Assembly (NCBI GenBank): GCA_011009095.1
Contig: VTPC01006117.1
Span: forward strand, 96,583 to 160,582
Length of the DNA stretch: 64,000 nucleotides
Reading direction: 5' to 3'
Source of the DNA: Ignelater luminosus
Lineage: Eukaryota; Arthropoda; Insecta; Coleoptera; Elateridae
Every line of letters starts with the position of its first letter. The first letter of the stretch is position 1. Positions 11,201 to 22,719 of the stretch are shown piece by piece. Below the pieces are notes generated by a model that worked only from the letters and a program-made list of their open reading frames with translations, was not told the origin of the DNA and ran no database searches. Made by a program: the position numbers and the translations under genes.

Positions 11201-12203
11201 GAAAAGATTCTTGATTTTAGGGGTCTCAATTTTATATAACTTACTACGGTTACCACCGTTGTTAGCACAATATTAAGACCAGGACTCATTTCTTTGGAAG
11301 CCAGAGCTTTTCTGTGAATCATGCAATGTGTCCAGATACACTAAGGAGATTTTTGTTTCACAAGTGCTTGTACACTTTGGAATCTTTCAGACATTGTACG
11401 AGCACCATCGGTGCATATTCCAACGCAATTTGTCCACTCTACATTTGTCTCGTTTAGAAAATCATTTAAGATAGCAAGTAATGCAAGTGCTGTTGCTTTG
11501 AGTTCTATTGGTTTGCAGAATAGTAGATTTTCTACTGCTGACATACCATCACAAAATCGAACATAGGCAATTAAATGAGCATCTTTATTGCTATCTGTTG
11601 CTTCATCAAGCTGAATTGAAAAAACATTGTCACGCAACTTCCGAAAAGCTGATGCAGTATATCTTCAGCTATATCACCAATTCGACGAGCAACAATATCA
11701 TTTTATAGGAGTATGGACTGCAATTGTTTGGCAAAATAATCCCCAAGCACAGTTTCTACAATCTTAATTGCAGCTGGCAGAATAAGCTCTTTACCAATGG
11801 TGGGAGGCGTTTTACATCTGGTTATTTGATATGAAACTTTGTTAGAGGCAAGTAAAGCTTTTTCATTCACAGACAAAGTTTTTTAAAAAACAATTTTTGC
11901 CTTTCATATGATTTTAATTTTAATTCGAAGAATTCTCGGGGTTTGCTAACGTACTCACTATGAAGCGTTTCCAAATGTCGTTTAAGTTTATTAGGTTTCA
12001 TGCTGTATGCTACCAAAATTTTTGAGAAACTGACACACAGGGGCCTTTCTTCTTCATTTTTCCAGTGCTGGTAAATCCAAAATTTAAAAATATTCTTGAG
12101 AATATTTTCTTGATTTTATCTTCGAAACCACTGCCGTCAATGCACTTGTTGATGCTTGACTATCGTCTAATGCTTGTTTACGCCTACTTAAAAATGTATC
12201 CAT
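8205..12203 (-). pseudogene. ZBED/SCAND3-type hAT transposase relic
   Basis: Read on the minus strand from an ATG at 12203: MDTFLSRRKQALDD, then FGFTSTG and MKPNKLKRHLETLHSEY (BED zinc-finger region, about 11930-12060). After several stops follows FSIQLDEATDSNKDAHLIAYV (11637-11341, RNase H-fold Asp region), then IHRKALASK (11322-11071) and LAYLxDIFEKLN-like helices with DPF (11023-10685). A final piece (8460-8205) reads FEFWAGLDDEF, LPFPKSYLCETGFSAV and TALKTKYGSQL, the hAT C-terminal dimerisation segment of ZBED5/SCAND3-type proteins. Multiple frameshifts make it non-functional. An LTR-like insert at 8461-10624 splits the last two pieces. No TIR or 8-bp duplication was found. Confidence 0.85.
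8461..10624. mobile_element. LTR-like insertion inside the ZBED hAT relic
   Basis: The insert begins TGTAATG and ends CGTTACA, so it has TGTAA/TTACA short inverted ends. It is flanked by ACTT at 8457-8460 and again at 10625-10628, a 4-bp target duplication. Removing it and one ACTT rejoins the hAT reading (IFIDFTAS to GEIKRQF). This is the signature of an LTR retrotransposon or solo LTR. No gag or pol motif is visible in its 2164 bp, which favours a long solo LTR or a non-autonomous element. A candidate AATAAA lies near 9992. The right part holds two CAGGGTG motifs (10345, 10376). Confidence 0.72.
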
Positions 12204-12339
12204 GATTCTGTATACATACACTGTATAATTCTACTGCTACTCGAATATCGTGAATTGCAGATAACATCCAAAATAGAACATACACATTCACGGTAGAGGT
12301 AGAGGTAGAAGGGATGACACGACTGAGGCTGGCTGGAAC

Positions 12340-13290
12340 GATGAACGATGAACGATGAATATCATGGCTGTATGGAGTACCTAGACAAGTCTCTACCTCC
12401 GTCATCTCAAGTTCTCAAATTTTACCGCAAGAGAGTTAGTTTCGTTGCCGTGTTAGAAACGCGGCGGCTCCACCACTCACGGGAGCAGTATTGTTCGAGG
12501 GCGCTTGTGACGGTGGCGTTCGGCCTCGTCGTAGTCTCCCAACGCACCGATGAGGGGGTTTGTGTGATCCGCGAGCAAATCATACAGGCGCACTGCGGAG
12601 TCCTTGATGAAGTCCGCTATAGTGACTAGCCCGGCGTCCTCATGCAACTGGTCGTTGCAAACATACCAGGGCGCGTCGAATGCCATTCTCAGGGCCTTGT
12701 TCTGGATGACCTGCAGCTTTTTCACGTGTGATGTTGCGGCGTATCCCCAGACCGTAGCTGCGTACGTCATAGTCGGACGGACGATCGCCTTATATAACCT
12801 CAGCTTGTTCTCGGAAGAGAGCTTGCTTCGTCGGTTAATTAAGGGATACAGCTTGGCTGAGACCGCCTTCGCGCGACTGGCACACTTATCGATGTGAGAA
12901 GCCCAAGTCAATCTAGCGTCAAGGGTGACGCCTAAGTATTTGGCTTCCGTCCTCCATGGAATCGGGCGACCGAACATAACGACGTCGCCGTCGGGACGGT
13001 GGCGTCGTCTAGTTATCCAAATCGCAGTGCTCGTATCGGAGTTGACTTCCATCCGCCAGGTTCGAAACCAATCCTCGAGGTCTTCGACTGCCGTCTGCAG
13101 ATATCGCATGACGAGTCGTGGTGTCACGGAGCTTGCCAGCAGGGCAGTATCATCCGCGTACAATGCGGGCTTCGTATGGGGCGTCATCGGGAGATCTCGC
13201 ACGTAGATGCTGAAGAGCGCCGGAGAGAGGAGCGATCCTTGGGGCACACCCGCGGAAAGCGACCTCGACGAACTGGCTGGAACTGAACTA
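12340..13290 (-). pseudogene. Jockey-like LINE, 3' half of ORF2 (RT to C-terminus)
   Basis: Minus-strand reading from about 13280 gives SLSAGVPQGSLLSPALFSIY (RT motif), then ALYADDTALLA with the catalytic Asp pair, KYLGVTLDARLTWASHI, RPTMTYAATVWGYAA and QNKALRMAFDAPWYVCN. The tail after RPRTILLP ends at 12477. This is the jockey-type arrangement. The 256-residue frame is open and noticeably GC-richer than its surroundings, suggesting a comparatively young, 5'-truncated copy, which is typical of LINE insertion. On the minus strand the 3' end runs into a TTCATCG tandem repeat (12341-12358). Confidence 0.9.
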
Positions 13291-13860
13291 ATTGCAGCAT
13301 TTATACACGCCGCGCAGACGTTCTAGAATGGTCGAAAGAAATCGGAACATCTCGCGAAGCCGCGAGAATGACCGACGCGTGGTGGGAAGAGACAAGAGTG
13401 TGCTACAAGAGGGTCTACCTATCGGCCGTTCTGCGCATGACGTCACTCTCGACGCTCAAGACCTCGTCTAACGCTTCTCGCCCTTACTCTTTCACAGAAT
13501 GTCTTTTTAAAAATGAGAAAATTTTGTATGCTTACGTTTATTGCAATAGATTTACAAAACTAATTTTTAAGAAATTTTTAAGGTTTGTTATCAAGGTCGT
13601 AGTGTAGCTTTAACGTCAAAATATAATTAAATTAAATTAAATGGAAACTAATATTACAATTACAGCACGATTATTTAATGATTGATTATTATTGTATGAG
13701 GAAGGAAGGAGGGTCGATGAGAATTGTGATTGAAAATTGGGTTGCAAATACTAAAAGGCCGAGAAACTACGTCCTAATCCATGCGTAGTAATGTCTACTT
13801 TTGGCATATACGTCATAGTAGTATAATAATGTGAATTAGAATTTCTTTTTCCTCGCTGCC
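13291..13860. other. GC-rich patch then AT-rich DNA, no gene recognised
   Basis: Bases 13291-13500 are clearly GC-richer than the region and contain a 7-bp perfect hairpin, TCTCGCG (13350-13356) with CGCGAGA (13361-13367). They may be flanking unique sequence or part of the neighbouring LINE copy. The remainder is AT-rich. Confidence 0.4.
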
Positions 13861-13869
13861 TCTTCTAAC

Positions 13870-15330
13870 TTCTAGTTATTGTACAATCCTCAAAGAGAAG
13901 TGGTGCTTATTCAGCTGATAGTGTCCCATTATTATCCTTGTAGGTGGTCTTCGTTTTATTAAGTAAATCATGTGCCTACTCCTTTAAAGGAGAGTCTAGG
14001 AATATTTTAGATTGTATTTGTTTCGGAGTGTCCTCCTAGCCCTAGCGGATTAATGCCATAGTTTAGACAGTGTTTTCATTTCTGCTTTGTCACCTCCTGT
14101 GCAATTTCACAGGCGGGTTCCGATGCCATATACGGTTTTTCTTTCCTTTGTCAGGCAGCCAGTTTCTTTGTTCCCTGGTACCTCAGCGTATCCAATTGCC
14201 CGTATTAGATTTGCTATATTAACAATACTGCGCTCGTTTAGCCTGCTGACGTAGTTTAGTACAAAGCCTAAATTAACTTCACAGGATTTTAACGCCTTCA
14301 AAGCAATAATCTTTTGACAAAATAGAAACAACAAGGTTCGGTCAAACCATGTTCTATTTATCCCATTTGACAACATATTAAAGTACAGTGTATATAGCTG
14401 ATTTTTTGAAGCTAGCAAAATAGTCTCTTTACCGAGTTATTTTAAGCTTAGCAGCCGTGACTTTACTACGAGGTGAAGGGTGCAGATCTAAACAAATTTA
14501 CATGAGCATTATCTTGATTAAGAAAAGTCTACATATATTTCATGGAAGCAGATAAAATGAAAGAACGCAAAAAAGTAATATGAAGAGAAGAAACTGGCCT
14601 AAGCCTTACAAAGGCTGTTTCCTCCTCTTTAATCCATAGTTTTTATGAAGAATGCCCTTTGTATACATACTTGTTTTCTTAGTACGTTGCAGTCCAGTCA
14701 GTACACTAGAGGTTAATATATCTGAAAATGATTTTATTATTGCTGGGCTATTCCAGTGGTTCTTTAGTTCTGCATTGATTTATTCAGTCACTTAGCTGCA
14801 AATTAAGATTTCGGGGATACCAAATACTGGTTTTGGGCCAGTGGATGTTGCTTTTGGTCCTTGTTTAGCCAGATAGTCAGTTTGTTCATTTTGCCGTATT
14901 GTATGCATGAGTCACCCAATTGTGTCTAGCTAGGAATGTAAAGTTCTCAAGGCAGTCCCAAATCTAATTTAATGCATGTTAGCGTTTTAAAGAACCTTAA
15001 GTTAGTTATAATGAAACTTTTCTAAGAAAGAGGCGTAATAGGGTTTTTACATCTGCTATTAACGTGCCTTTCATGGTACCTGTTATTCGGAGGAGGTTAA
15101 ATAAATCCAGTTTAGCTTGCCTTTGAGCAATCTATAGGCATTCATAAACTGACTTAAGCTCCAGGTTTTCCCCGGTAGTAGCTTTGCACCCAAACGCTTG
15201 ACCTCTTACACTCTCTGTTTGACACTTTTTAAACTGACCACACTTTCTCGCCTGGAGAAGGATATCAGTGCTACCTTTTCCAAAATATGTTTAGAGTTTT
15301 CTGCATAAAATAATGTTGATGTATTTTCCC
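13870..15330 (-). pseudogene. LINE 3' relic with RNase H domain, heavily decayed
   Basis: Minus-strand fragments in order: QRQAKLDLFNLLRITGTM near 15130-15075 matches the post-RT segment of R1/jockey-type LINEs (QR-A-L-ITGAM). Next come IWDCLENFTFLARHNWVT near 14980-14910 and KSCEVN, LNERSI, then YAEVPGNKETGCLTKE (14240-14150), an RNase H-like end (VPGH-G-GNE-AD-LA). Finally MGHYQLNKHHFSLRI near 13900 resembles the TGHC-L-HL box. Many stops occur between pieces. Two RNase H-like segments are visible, so either there is an internal insertion or two overlapping relics. Confidence 0.55.
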
Positions 15331-15649
15331 TACAGCAGCTTACTGACTTTCTTTCTTACAATTATTTATACCCACATAAAAGTTTTTCCTAGCATATAAT
15401 AACACATATCGGTTAGAATGGTAGAAAACAGAAAATTAATTTTTTCATTGTTTTAAAAATCTAAAAATATTTTTAGATTTAGTTCCACACATTATTTTAT
15501 TATTTAGTTCTTAAGGACAGTTGAACTATTTATCATAATCATATTTATTTACCTCATGTTTAGTGTTCTAGTGTTATTTTAATTAATTAAATTCTAGTTT
15601 CTTTGTTCTTGTCATATCTTTTTTAAGTCGTTGTTATACTAGCCTGCAG

Positions 15650-16060
15650 TAATGATTATTTTATCAAACACTGTTAAATTTTTGACGCCCGTAAATTTAA
15701 TTTAAAAAATGGCATTAGTATTTCCAGTTTACGGTTTAGCAGTTTTTTTATTGTTCTATAATGTATTTCTTGATGTGGAACTTTTTAAATTAATATAAAA
15801 CAAAACGAAGAACTTATTGAATAGAATTCTCGTTAAAATAATAAAGCGATGCTCGGCCTTTTTGTAAGTAATACTAGTTTTTCCTTTTAAAATTAATATG
15901 CCTGACAAAAATGTTCTTTTATAATATTTTTTAATGATCTTTAAAAGTAAAGTATATTGTGATAGACATTTCAATAAGATTTTTGACCTTTTACAAAATT
16001 GTAATATTATGCACAAATGTTATTAAAGATCAATGGCCAAACCCAGTAATTTCATTTGTT
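15650..16060 (+). repeat. Dispersed AT-rich repeat, copy 1
   Basis: Bases 15680-15800 align with 27560-27680 at roughly 80 percent by eye. Landmarks shared by both are TTTGACG-C-GTAAATT, ATTTACGGTTTAGC or ATTTACCGTTTAGC, and TATAATGTATTT-TTGAT followed by TAAATTAATATA. Weaker similarity continues to about 16020. No coding potential is seen. The long-TIR element at 16068 begins just after it. Confidence 0.6.
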
Positions 16061-16067
16061 ATGTACT

Positions 16068-16280
16068 TATGTACAGCATTGGACAGATTAAATTGAACAC
16101 CGCCCGTTAGGTAGGTAACCGGTCGTTTCTGATGTGTTTGTCGGGTTGCCTAGATTTATCAGGACCGAATTAAGTTATATTTTTAATTTGGTATTCTGTT
16201 TTAAAATTAAATGAGGAATTTTATAGTAAAGCGACAGTTTTACGTGATAAATAGTAAACAGATAACTCAGACCCAACTAA
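16068..16280 (+). repeat. Left terminal inverted repeat of the long-TIR element
   Basis: This arm pairs with 19411-19623 with about 14 mismatches and a small indel around 16195-16203. It contains the landmark GGTAGGTAACCGGTC (16111-16125), found in reverse complement near 19567-19581. Confidence 0.88.
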
Positions 16281-18056
16281 ATGATGGCGAGATTTATGAC
16301 TGTAGAAGAATAGGTTGTGAAATTAGAAATAAATGGTGTCAGTTTTATGTTTTAGTGAAAAAAATCTTTTTTTTTTTGTAAAATAAAGTAAAGTATCAAA
16401 AATATGCCTAGAATTATTTTTAATATGTATACAGTCAATTTATACAATGTTTCCGTGGCTAATTAACGAAAAAAGGGTCGCGTTGCAGAAATGTCACAAG
16501 TAAGGTGTATTAGTATGAGTCTCAACAGACTAGTGAGAAGGGTGTTGCCTCCTAAAACCAAAAACCCCAAATCTAATCCCAATTTTTCCAGTATTTTCTG
16601 ATATTATTTGTTTTAAGTTTTGGATTATTTTGTTTTATTTATTTATTTACTTATTTATTTATTTATTATTATTATTTTGTTTACATGTGTGAAATTAGCA
16701 TTACGTAATGTTGCTATTAGGATTTTATATATTCTTTTAAGAGAAAAATTACTTTTTCATATTGACCCATGGGATGCGACATCAATTTAAAAGAATGGTC
16801 CCCAGACTGAAATACCTTCATTTGTCTGCAATTATAGGAACGAAATATATAAGAAGTGCTGTTTTACATTATTTTGTTTAATGCTTATAAATAATTCGTA
16901 TTATCTTGGTGCATAAACAATTAAAAAAAGTTGCTTTACCTGATGGAACTTTATGACTCATGGTGTAAAAAGTGTGTGCTTCAATATCTACCTGCTGTCT
17001 TCGTTTAACTTGGTTAACTTGTGTTTGTAATTGTCAAAAAGGATTAAAATTCCTTCATCTCTTTGCAAATATAAGAGCAAAATAGATAAAAATATAATAG
17101 CATAATATTACATAAACGAAGATGCAATTCTAATATTTTTTCACTACTAGCTTCATAACATACCTTCATTTATCTCGTTTTTTATTTTGAGACCTTGATA
17201 TTATTTACCTAGGGCAATAATAAATTTCTCTCCTGCTAGTAGATAGCAAAAACAATTGATAGAAACTGTCAATTCAAATTAAGATTATTTGGTTAGAAAA
17301 ATGACGATTTCAAAGACTACCTGTTTTGATCAGAACTTTAAAACGAAAACAATTCCTGCTGGAAACAGTTAGTTATTAAATGTTGTTCCAGATGCTCAAC
17401 TGTAAAATCTTGTCTTCTTGCGCCTTAAATATTTTTGTAAGTAGAAAAACTTCTTTCGTCGACATGGGTGGGCATATTTGAACCATTTTAAGTAAAAATA
17501 AATACTTGTTGAAAAAAGAAATGAACACAAATAGGAAATAAGATAAAAACTAGTCGTGGGTAAAATCCTTGTAAAACTTAACGGTACACTTAACGGTACA
17601 CTTAACGGTTTAGACCCCACCGCACATATTTCAAGTAAAAACCAATACTTTTTAACAAAGAAACCAAAAAGGGTTAAAGACTACTATACAAATTTAAGTA
17701 AAAATCAATACCTGTCATTACTTTGAAGCAACCAAAAAACGTTGTAAATAAATATAAAACTAGATATCAAATTGCTTTTGTAAATGTTTTAAATACATCA
17801 AAAATTTTTAAAAGTAAGTTCTAAATAAGCAAGAACATGATATTTAAGTATAAAATTGCAAAAAAGCAAAAAATCATAAAAAACTTTACGTCAAATAATT
17901 CCGTTTACTGTAATTCATGAACATTTAAAGAGAGATTGTTAATGGTCACAATATTAATCAAAAGCATTAAAGTTAGAAATACGTTCCTTATTAATAACAA
18001 CGCATATTCTTCGTTTTTTGTAATTCTTTCATAATTTTTATCTTTTGACTTCGAAC

Positions 18057-19337
18057 CAGTGATGTGCGTTGACACGTCAACAATGATTGTTGACATTTTG
18101 TGTCAACAGTTGATCTTTTCCGTCAAAAATGTCAACAATGTCGACAATGTGTCAACTTTGCAAATAAAGTAGGATTTTGCACATTTTTCGTTAAACCTAA
18201 CCTGTAAACACGGGTGCTAAAATAAGCTAGAATGTCTAATAAGATCATTAATAAGATGTTCAAGACAATTCAAGAATCAAAACGGCTGAAAGGCCCAAGA
18301 ATAAGAATTTTGATGAATTGGGTTTTCAGTTATAAAAGACTGTGACAGTAACTGAAGATGGAAAAGAAAAATCAAAATATAATTTAAATAAAATGCCATT
18401 AAAAAACTAAATCCTATGTATTTATTTTTATTTCCATGGAATCAGTAAAATTACAAGTATGTTTACTCATAGCTCCATAGGCCCATACTAAGATTTTTAG
18501 TTCGGATATGTGGGGGCACAGTTTATACCTTACAGAATCAGTTATTTCACTCAGAGCGGTTCTTTTGATCTTTCGTGTTCATGGTTTTTGGTCTGCGCAC
18601 GATAAACTGTACACCGCGCGCTTGTAGGGGAGGTTACATATGCAGTTGATATTCAAATTTCACAACTAATGTAACTTACCGACACTCAACAATTTCACTA
18701 ATTCACTTACAGAATATGCAAGTTGATTTCATTTAAATAATACAATCTTTTATGAGATTATTTCTTTGAAGGTTAAGGTTAGGTTTTTTTATCCTTCTAC
18801 TTCTGGACAGAAAATAGTGCTTTGCGCATAGACCGCGAGTTTCTTGAAGTGGAAGACAAAATGTAGGGGAAGTGATCCAACTGATTCTGTAAGGTATAAA
18901 CTATGGTGGGGGCAATTCTAGCAATGTGACAGTTAGTATACATAGGTATCTTGATGCAAAAGATTTTATTAATTGAAAAAACAAATGCTAACATGATGAA
19001 CAATATCCTAGCATTTATTTTTTTTCTAATCAAAATTATTCTATACGTACATTAGACTTGAACGTACTTAAGCACCTCACAATTCCCTGTGCCTCCTATT
19101 TGCCCTCACATACTTTAAGTTAAATAAAAATTATTGTAATAAACTATTTAAGATTTAAATAATAAAAGAAAAATCAAGTTTAACAGCTTTGCGCATGTGC
19201 ATTCATAATGTCTAAAATGTTGGGATTGTTGACATAGTTGACATAGTTGACATCAATAAGGTCATGTCAACAATTGTTATAGTTGACATGTCAAGAATGA
19301 ATTGTTGACGTCGACATTGTTGACACGCACATCACTG
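18057..19337. mobile_element. Non-autonomous hAT-type element with 8-bp target duplication
   Basis: The ends are CAGTGATGTGCG (18057) and its inverse CGCACATCACTG (ending 19337). CTTCGAAC is repeated exactly on both sides (18049-18056 and 19338-19345). CAG...CTG ends with an 8-bp duplication are the hAT hallmark. Both subterminal 130-bp regions are crowded with GTTGACA / TGTCAAC in either orientation (18066-18175 and 19225-19325), resembling subterminal transposase-binding repeats. Length is 1281 bp including a nested 387-bp element. There is no transposase ORF. It interrupts the long-TIR element. Confidence 0.92.
18519..18905. mobile_element. Small TIR element with 9-bp target duplication (innermost level)
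   Basis: GTTTATACCTTACAGAATCA (18521-18540) is repeated in inverse orientation at 18882-18901. GTGGGGGCA flanks it at 18510-18518 and 18906-18914, a 9-bp direct repeat. Nine-base duplications are usual for Mutator-like elements; an 8-bp hAT reading (TGGGGGCA) is also possible. At 387 bp, without coding sequence, it is MITE-like. It lies inside the hAT-type element. Confidence 0.8.
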
Positions 19338-19410
19338 CTTCGAACACTGATAATAGCCAAATTAACAGAAAAATGAACAATAAAACATTCTGGAAAGTAA
19401 CTAACGGGTA

Positions 19411-19623
19411 GTTAGTTGTGTCTGAATTATCTGTTTATTATTTATCACGTAATACTGCCGCTTTACTATAAAATTCCTTATTTAATTTTTAAAAAAATAC
19501 CAAATTAAAAATATAACTTAATTTGGTCCTGATAAATCTAGGCAACCCGACAAACACATCAGAAATGACCGGTTACCTACCTAACAGGCGCTGTTCAATT
19601 TAATCTGTCCAACGCTGTACATA
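19411..19623 (-). repeat. Right terminal inverted repeat of the long-TIR element
   Basis: Reverse complement of 16068-16280. The inner boundary is where similarity stops after the CAACTAA / TTAGTTG landmark. Confidence 0.88.
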
Positions 19624-19639
19624 CTATTTCCAAATACAC

Positions 19640-21300
19640 TAAAGAAAATAGCTGCATCATTACTATCCTGATTGAGAAATTAATCGAGGAAGGATCTTGT
19701 GAATGTAAACTTTTCAGTGCCACCTAATTTAGAAAATTAATTACCGAAAGGGAAAGATTATTAGTTCATGTACGATTAATATAACCTCATTTAGACTAAA
19801 TAAACTTAAACCTTTCAAGCTTAGACGACTCGATTAATTAGGTTTACAAGAACCATGACCCTAGCTATCACACGTAGGAGTTCAATATGGCAGTGACTAA
19901 AAGAAAAGTTGAACATTTTGTCATACAGGTGAGATATTTATATACTAGGGTGCAAACATAATCAGTAAGGTTAGCTATTTTGAAAATAAATGCTGTATAG
20001 AATGAAATAAAAATTAATAAAATATTGCGTATGTTACTCCTTTATTATGGGCAATTATTAATGGGCGTGATAGAGAAACTATTACAGCACTATTTTGTTT
20101 TTGAAAGAGTTACTAACAAGCTGATAAAATAAAGTTGGAACCATTCTAAAAGTAAAGTCGGCTTCAACAATGGAGAAAAATTAAACTTATAAAGTAATTT
20201 CAAATAGTGCGAACGTTGTAATTTAAGCACAACTTGTATAGATTTAACTGGCGAACATTTTGAATAATAGAATTTACTATTCAATTGTAGCAGAACATGA
20301 AGGACGAACAATCAACCTTGATGTAAATTTACGTATCAATAAAGAGTATAACTTGAATTCAAATCTGTCGGCTTTAGTAACGATAACGATTCTAGGGAAA
20401 TGTGTTATCGTTTATGACGTAATAAAGCGATTGTGTCTAACAATAGGAAAATTATAGGAAGACGAATCAGTATCTATCAAGACGCAAGGGAATATAGGGT
20501 TTCCACTGCCTTATCTGCCAATAGGTCTAAAAAGTAACTGCGTTCTAGTAAATGGTGCAAGGGGCATATATTTATGTCATAATAAACAGGTTTCCAATTA
20601 CGACTGATTTAAAAAATGTAAATAGAAGTAATTTACTATTACAAAATAACAAAGTCAAAACAACATAATTTGTAGTGCTTCGCTACTACTCAATTATACG
20701 TTTGTATTTAGTGGAGTAACATTGGTATCCACTTTTTATGTGCAACCAAATTGTTTTTTGATTATTCAAAACGCCCACCTGACATGAATAGACCATTTAT
20801 TACCAGTGCGTTATTAAATTATAACCAGTGTAATACCTCTACTAACTTAGAAATTAATGTTAATGGCTCTAATGCTGCTAACAGACAATTTTAACTGTTC
20901 ACTTTTAAAGCTAATAAAGTTTATTTTATTTTGATTGAAGCAGTTAATTTTAACAGAAGAATCGTTAATTTTATTGGGTAGTTATTTTCGACACATTGCA
21001 GTAAATCAGTAGATAGAAATACTGTAGAAAAAAAGAGTTTTTACAAGTTTTATAGGCTCGGAGTAAATGATCACATTACTTCAAAGAAACGTGATAAGAA
21101 AACAATGCAAAAATTTCGATGTGTTAGAGGAAATTGCCTTAATCATAAATCATTTTTATCTTTTCCTTCAAAGAAAATATTTCAAACACTATTACTTTGA
21201 AGTGATTTGTTTGTGCAAGTTACAAATAAAGAAGAGAATTTATGTCAAATGCATATCTAGAAATTTTTGTAAAAATTTCTAAAAGTTACGTCACTTATTA
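19640..21300. other. AT-rich interval, no gene recognised
   Basis: Only short random-looking open frames are present. I see no TE motif or repeat boundary until LINE sequence begins near 21310. Confidence 0.5.
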
Positions 21301-21309
21301 CTAACAGAT

Positions 21310-21960
21310 ATTACTAACTGTTAATCTAGTTTTAGAGAGAGATTTAGTACCACTACTTCTCTAGCTATTGTTACGAACGATATTATCAATGCTACTGATA
21401 GAAAAATAATTACAGTCTTAATATTACTAGATTTCTCAAAAGCTTTCGATGCTACCAAATCTTGTTTGTGTTAAACTACATTATATTTATGTCATAAAAC
21501 TTTAACAATTAAATATGATAATAAATTCCCTAACTCTCCCTCTATTGCTTCAGGAGTTGCTCAAGGATCTATCTTAGGTTCTTTGCTGTTTATTATCTAT
21601 ACAACAGATATTTCAAAATCTTTAAAACAATGTTACATTCAAGATTGGCAGATAGTACTCAAATTTATAAATTCTTTTTTTCTCCGAAACAGGCCTATGA
21701 AGACAGCAATAATGACATCAACTATTGCGGAACTTTATTTCAGCATAATCTTAAACTTATTAGTAGCAAGTCAGACTTATTATTATTTCGAGATAAATCT
21801 CAAATTATATTGTTTGTGGATGGTCATAAGATGCACCTTACATATGAATTTCAATTTCAGCTGGCAATTGTCCATTGGCACTAGTAAAAAAGCAACCAGG
21901 GTAACTCTACTAACTGTACGTTTGTATGTAACCGCTTCAGAACCAACTGAAAATCTATAA
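21310..21960 (+). pseudogene. Jockey/CR1-like LINE reverse transcriptase relic
   Basis: Fragments: TTTSLAIVTNDIINATDRK (21350-21408) and TVLILLDFSKAFDAT (21415-21460) match RT motifs 2a and A. SIASGVAQGSILGSLLFIIY (21543-21602) is motif B (normally GVPQGSILGPLLF). Then SRLADSTQIYKFF is the YADDTQIY box, decayed to ADS, so the second catalytic Asp is lost. ISSKSDLLLFRDKSQI fits the following motif. At least two frame changes occur. The fragment is truncated at both ends, and the family Z tail follows within about 120 bp. Confidence 0.85.
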
Positions 21961-22079
21961 AGTCTTGCTACAATTGTAATGTAGGTATATGGACCGCTCT
22001 GGTTTAAAATTAAAAGCAAGCCAACTCCCACCCAAGGAGCTTACCACTTATGAGAAACCATTAGAAGGACAAGATATCT

Positions 22080-22490
22080 TTTAGAAGATTTAAAAAAAAT
22101 TATTGACCCAGTAATTCAAAGAAATGAATACTATGGTCACCCCAGAAATGTTTTGTTATATATTGTTAGCTGACAGCAACAAAACTTTAACGGAACTGGC
22201 CTGCAAGCGAATTATAAAAGCTCGTTCCCAAATTAAAAAACCAACTATTTAAAGAATGGCAGTGGCAAGATTTGTTCGTGGCAAAACCACGGCTCACTTC
22301 TACTTTATCCGTGAAGATATTGTGGGAAATAGTAGAAAAAGATAGGATGCTGTACCGTGTCACACACAAGCCGTCGAAAGATGCCTCAAACTAGTGACAG
22401 AAGCTTTGCAAGTGGTATGTGGCCATGAAGCAAGAGATGGTTTTATAAGAGCAAGATTAAAAGCGAGAAAATATATATATGCTCCCATTT
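22080..22490 (+). pseudogene. Family Z C-terminal fragment (uncharacterised repetitive protein)
   Basis: The reading IIDPVIQRNEYYGHPEMF and LADSNKTLTELACKRIIKAR (about 22098-22222) is followed, after stops, by CHTQAVERCLKLVTEALQ and VCGHEARDGFIRARL (22350-22470). I recognise these as the C-terminal blocks of a multi-copy arthropod protein family whose N-terminal and middle blocks occur at 40041-41975. The HPEN-like motif at 41775 in that copy corresponds to HPEMF here, so the two fragments overlap in protein coordinates. I know no function for the family. Its repetitive, always-broken state here suggests it is part of a mobile element. Confidence 0.65.
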
Positions 22491-22719
22491 AAAAAAAGAG
22501 ACTATAATTGCAATACTAACCGATGAAAATATTGAATGCTGAATTATTTATTGGGAAGGTATTTTTATAATGTTCTCAATAAATTAGTTGTAAAGATTTT
22601 GAATAATTCGTGTTTTAAAAGAATTACCTTTAAATTTTTTCCTCGGATGAGCAATCAAAAAAGAGAAAAAATGAAGACATAAAATAGTGAATATTTTGAA
22701 AGAAGTAAGAAAACACTCA

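Larger units (their letters stand above)
16068..19623. mobile_element. Long-TIR non-autonomous DNA element (outer level of a nest)
   Basis: Arms of about 213 bp (16068-16280 and 19411-19623) are inverted copies of each other at about 93 percent identity. They share the outer sequence TATGTACAGC-TTGGACAGATT and inner GATAA-TCAGAC-CAACTAA. The ends are compatible with a TA target duplication just outside CAGC, but the TATGTAC symmetry hides the exact border. Subtracting the nested hAT element (18057-19337) and its target copy leaves about 2.27 kb. No transposase motif is seen inside, so it would have been mobilised in trans. Tc1/mariner-like by end shape, but unclassified. Confidence 0.85.

Noticed and set aside
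12925..13286. Plus-strand frames opposite the jockey-like RT
   Set aside because: They arise from GC-rich antisense of the LINE and contain no independent domain.
16640..16675. ATTT/ATTA-rich tract as a functional element
   Set aside because: It is a simple-sequence tract (TTTA repeats) and needs no further explanation.
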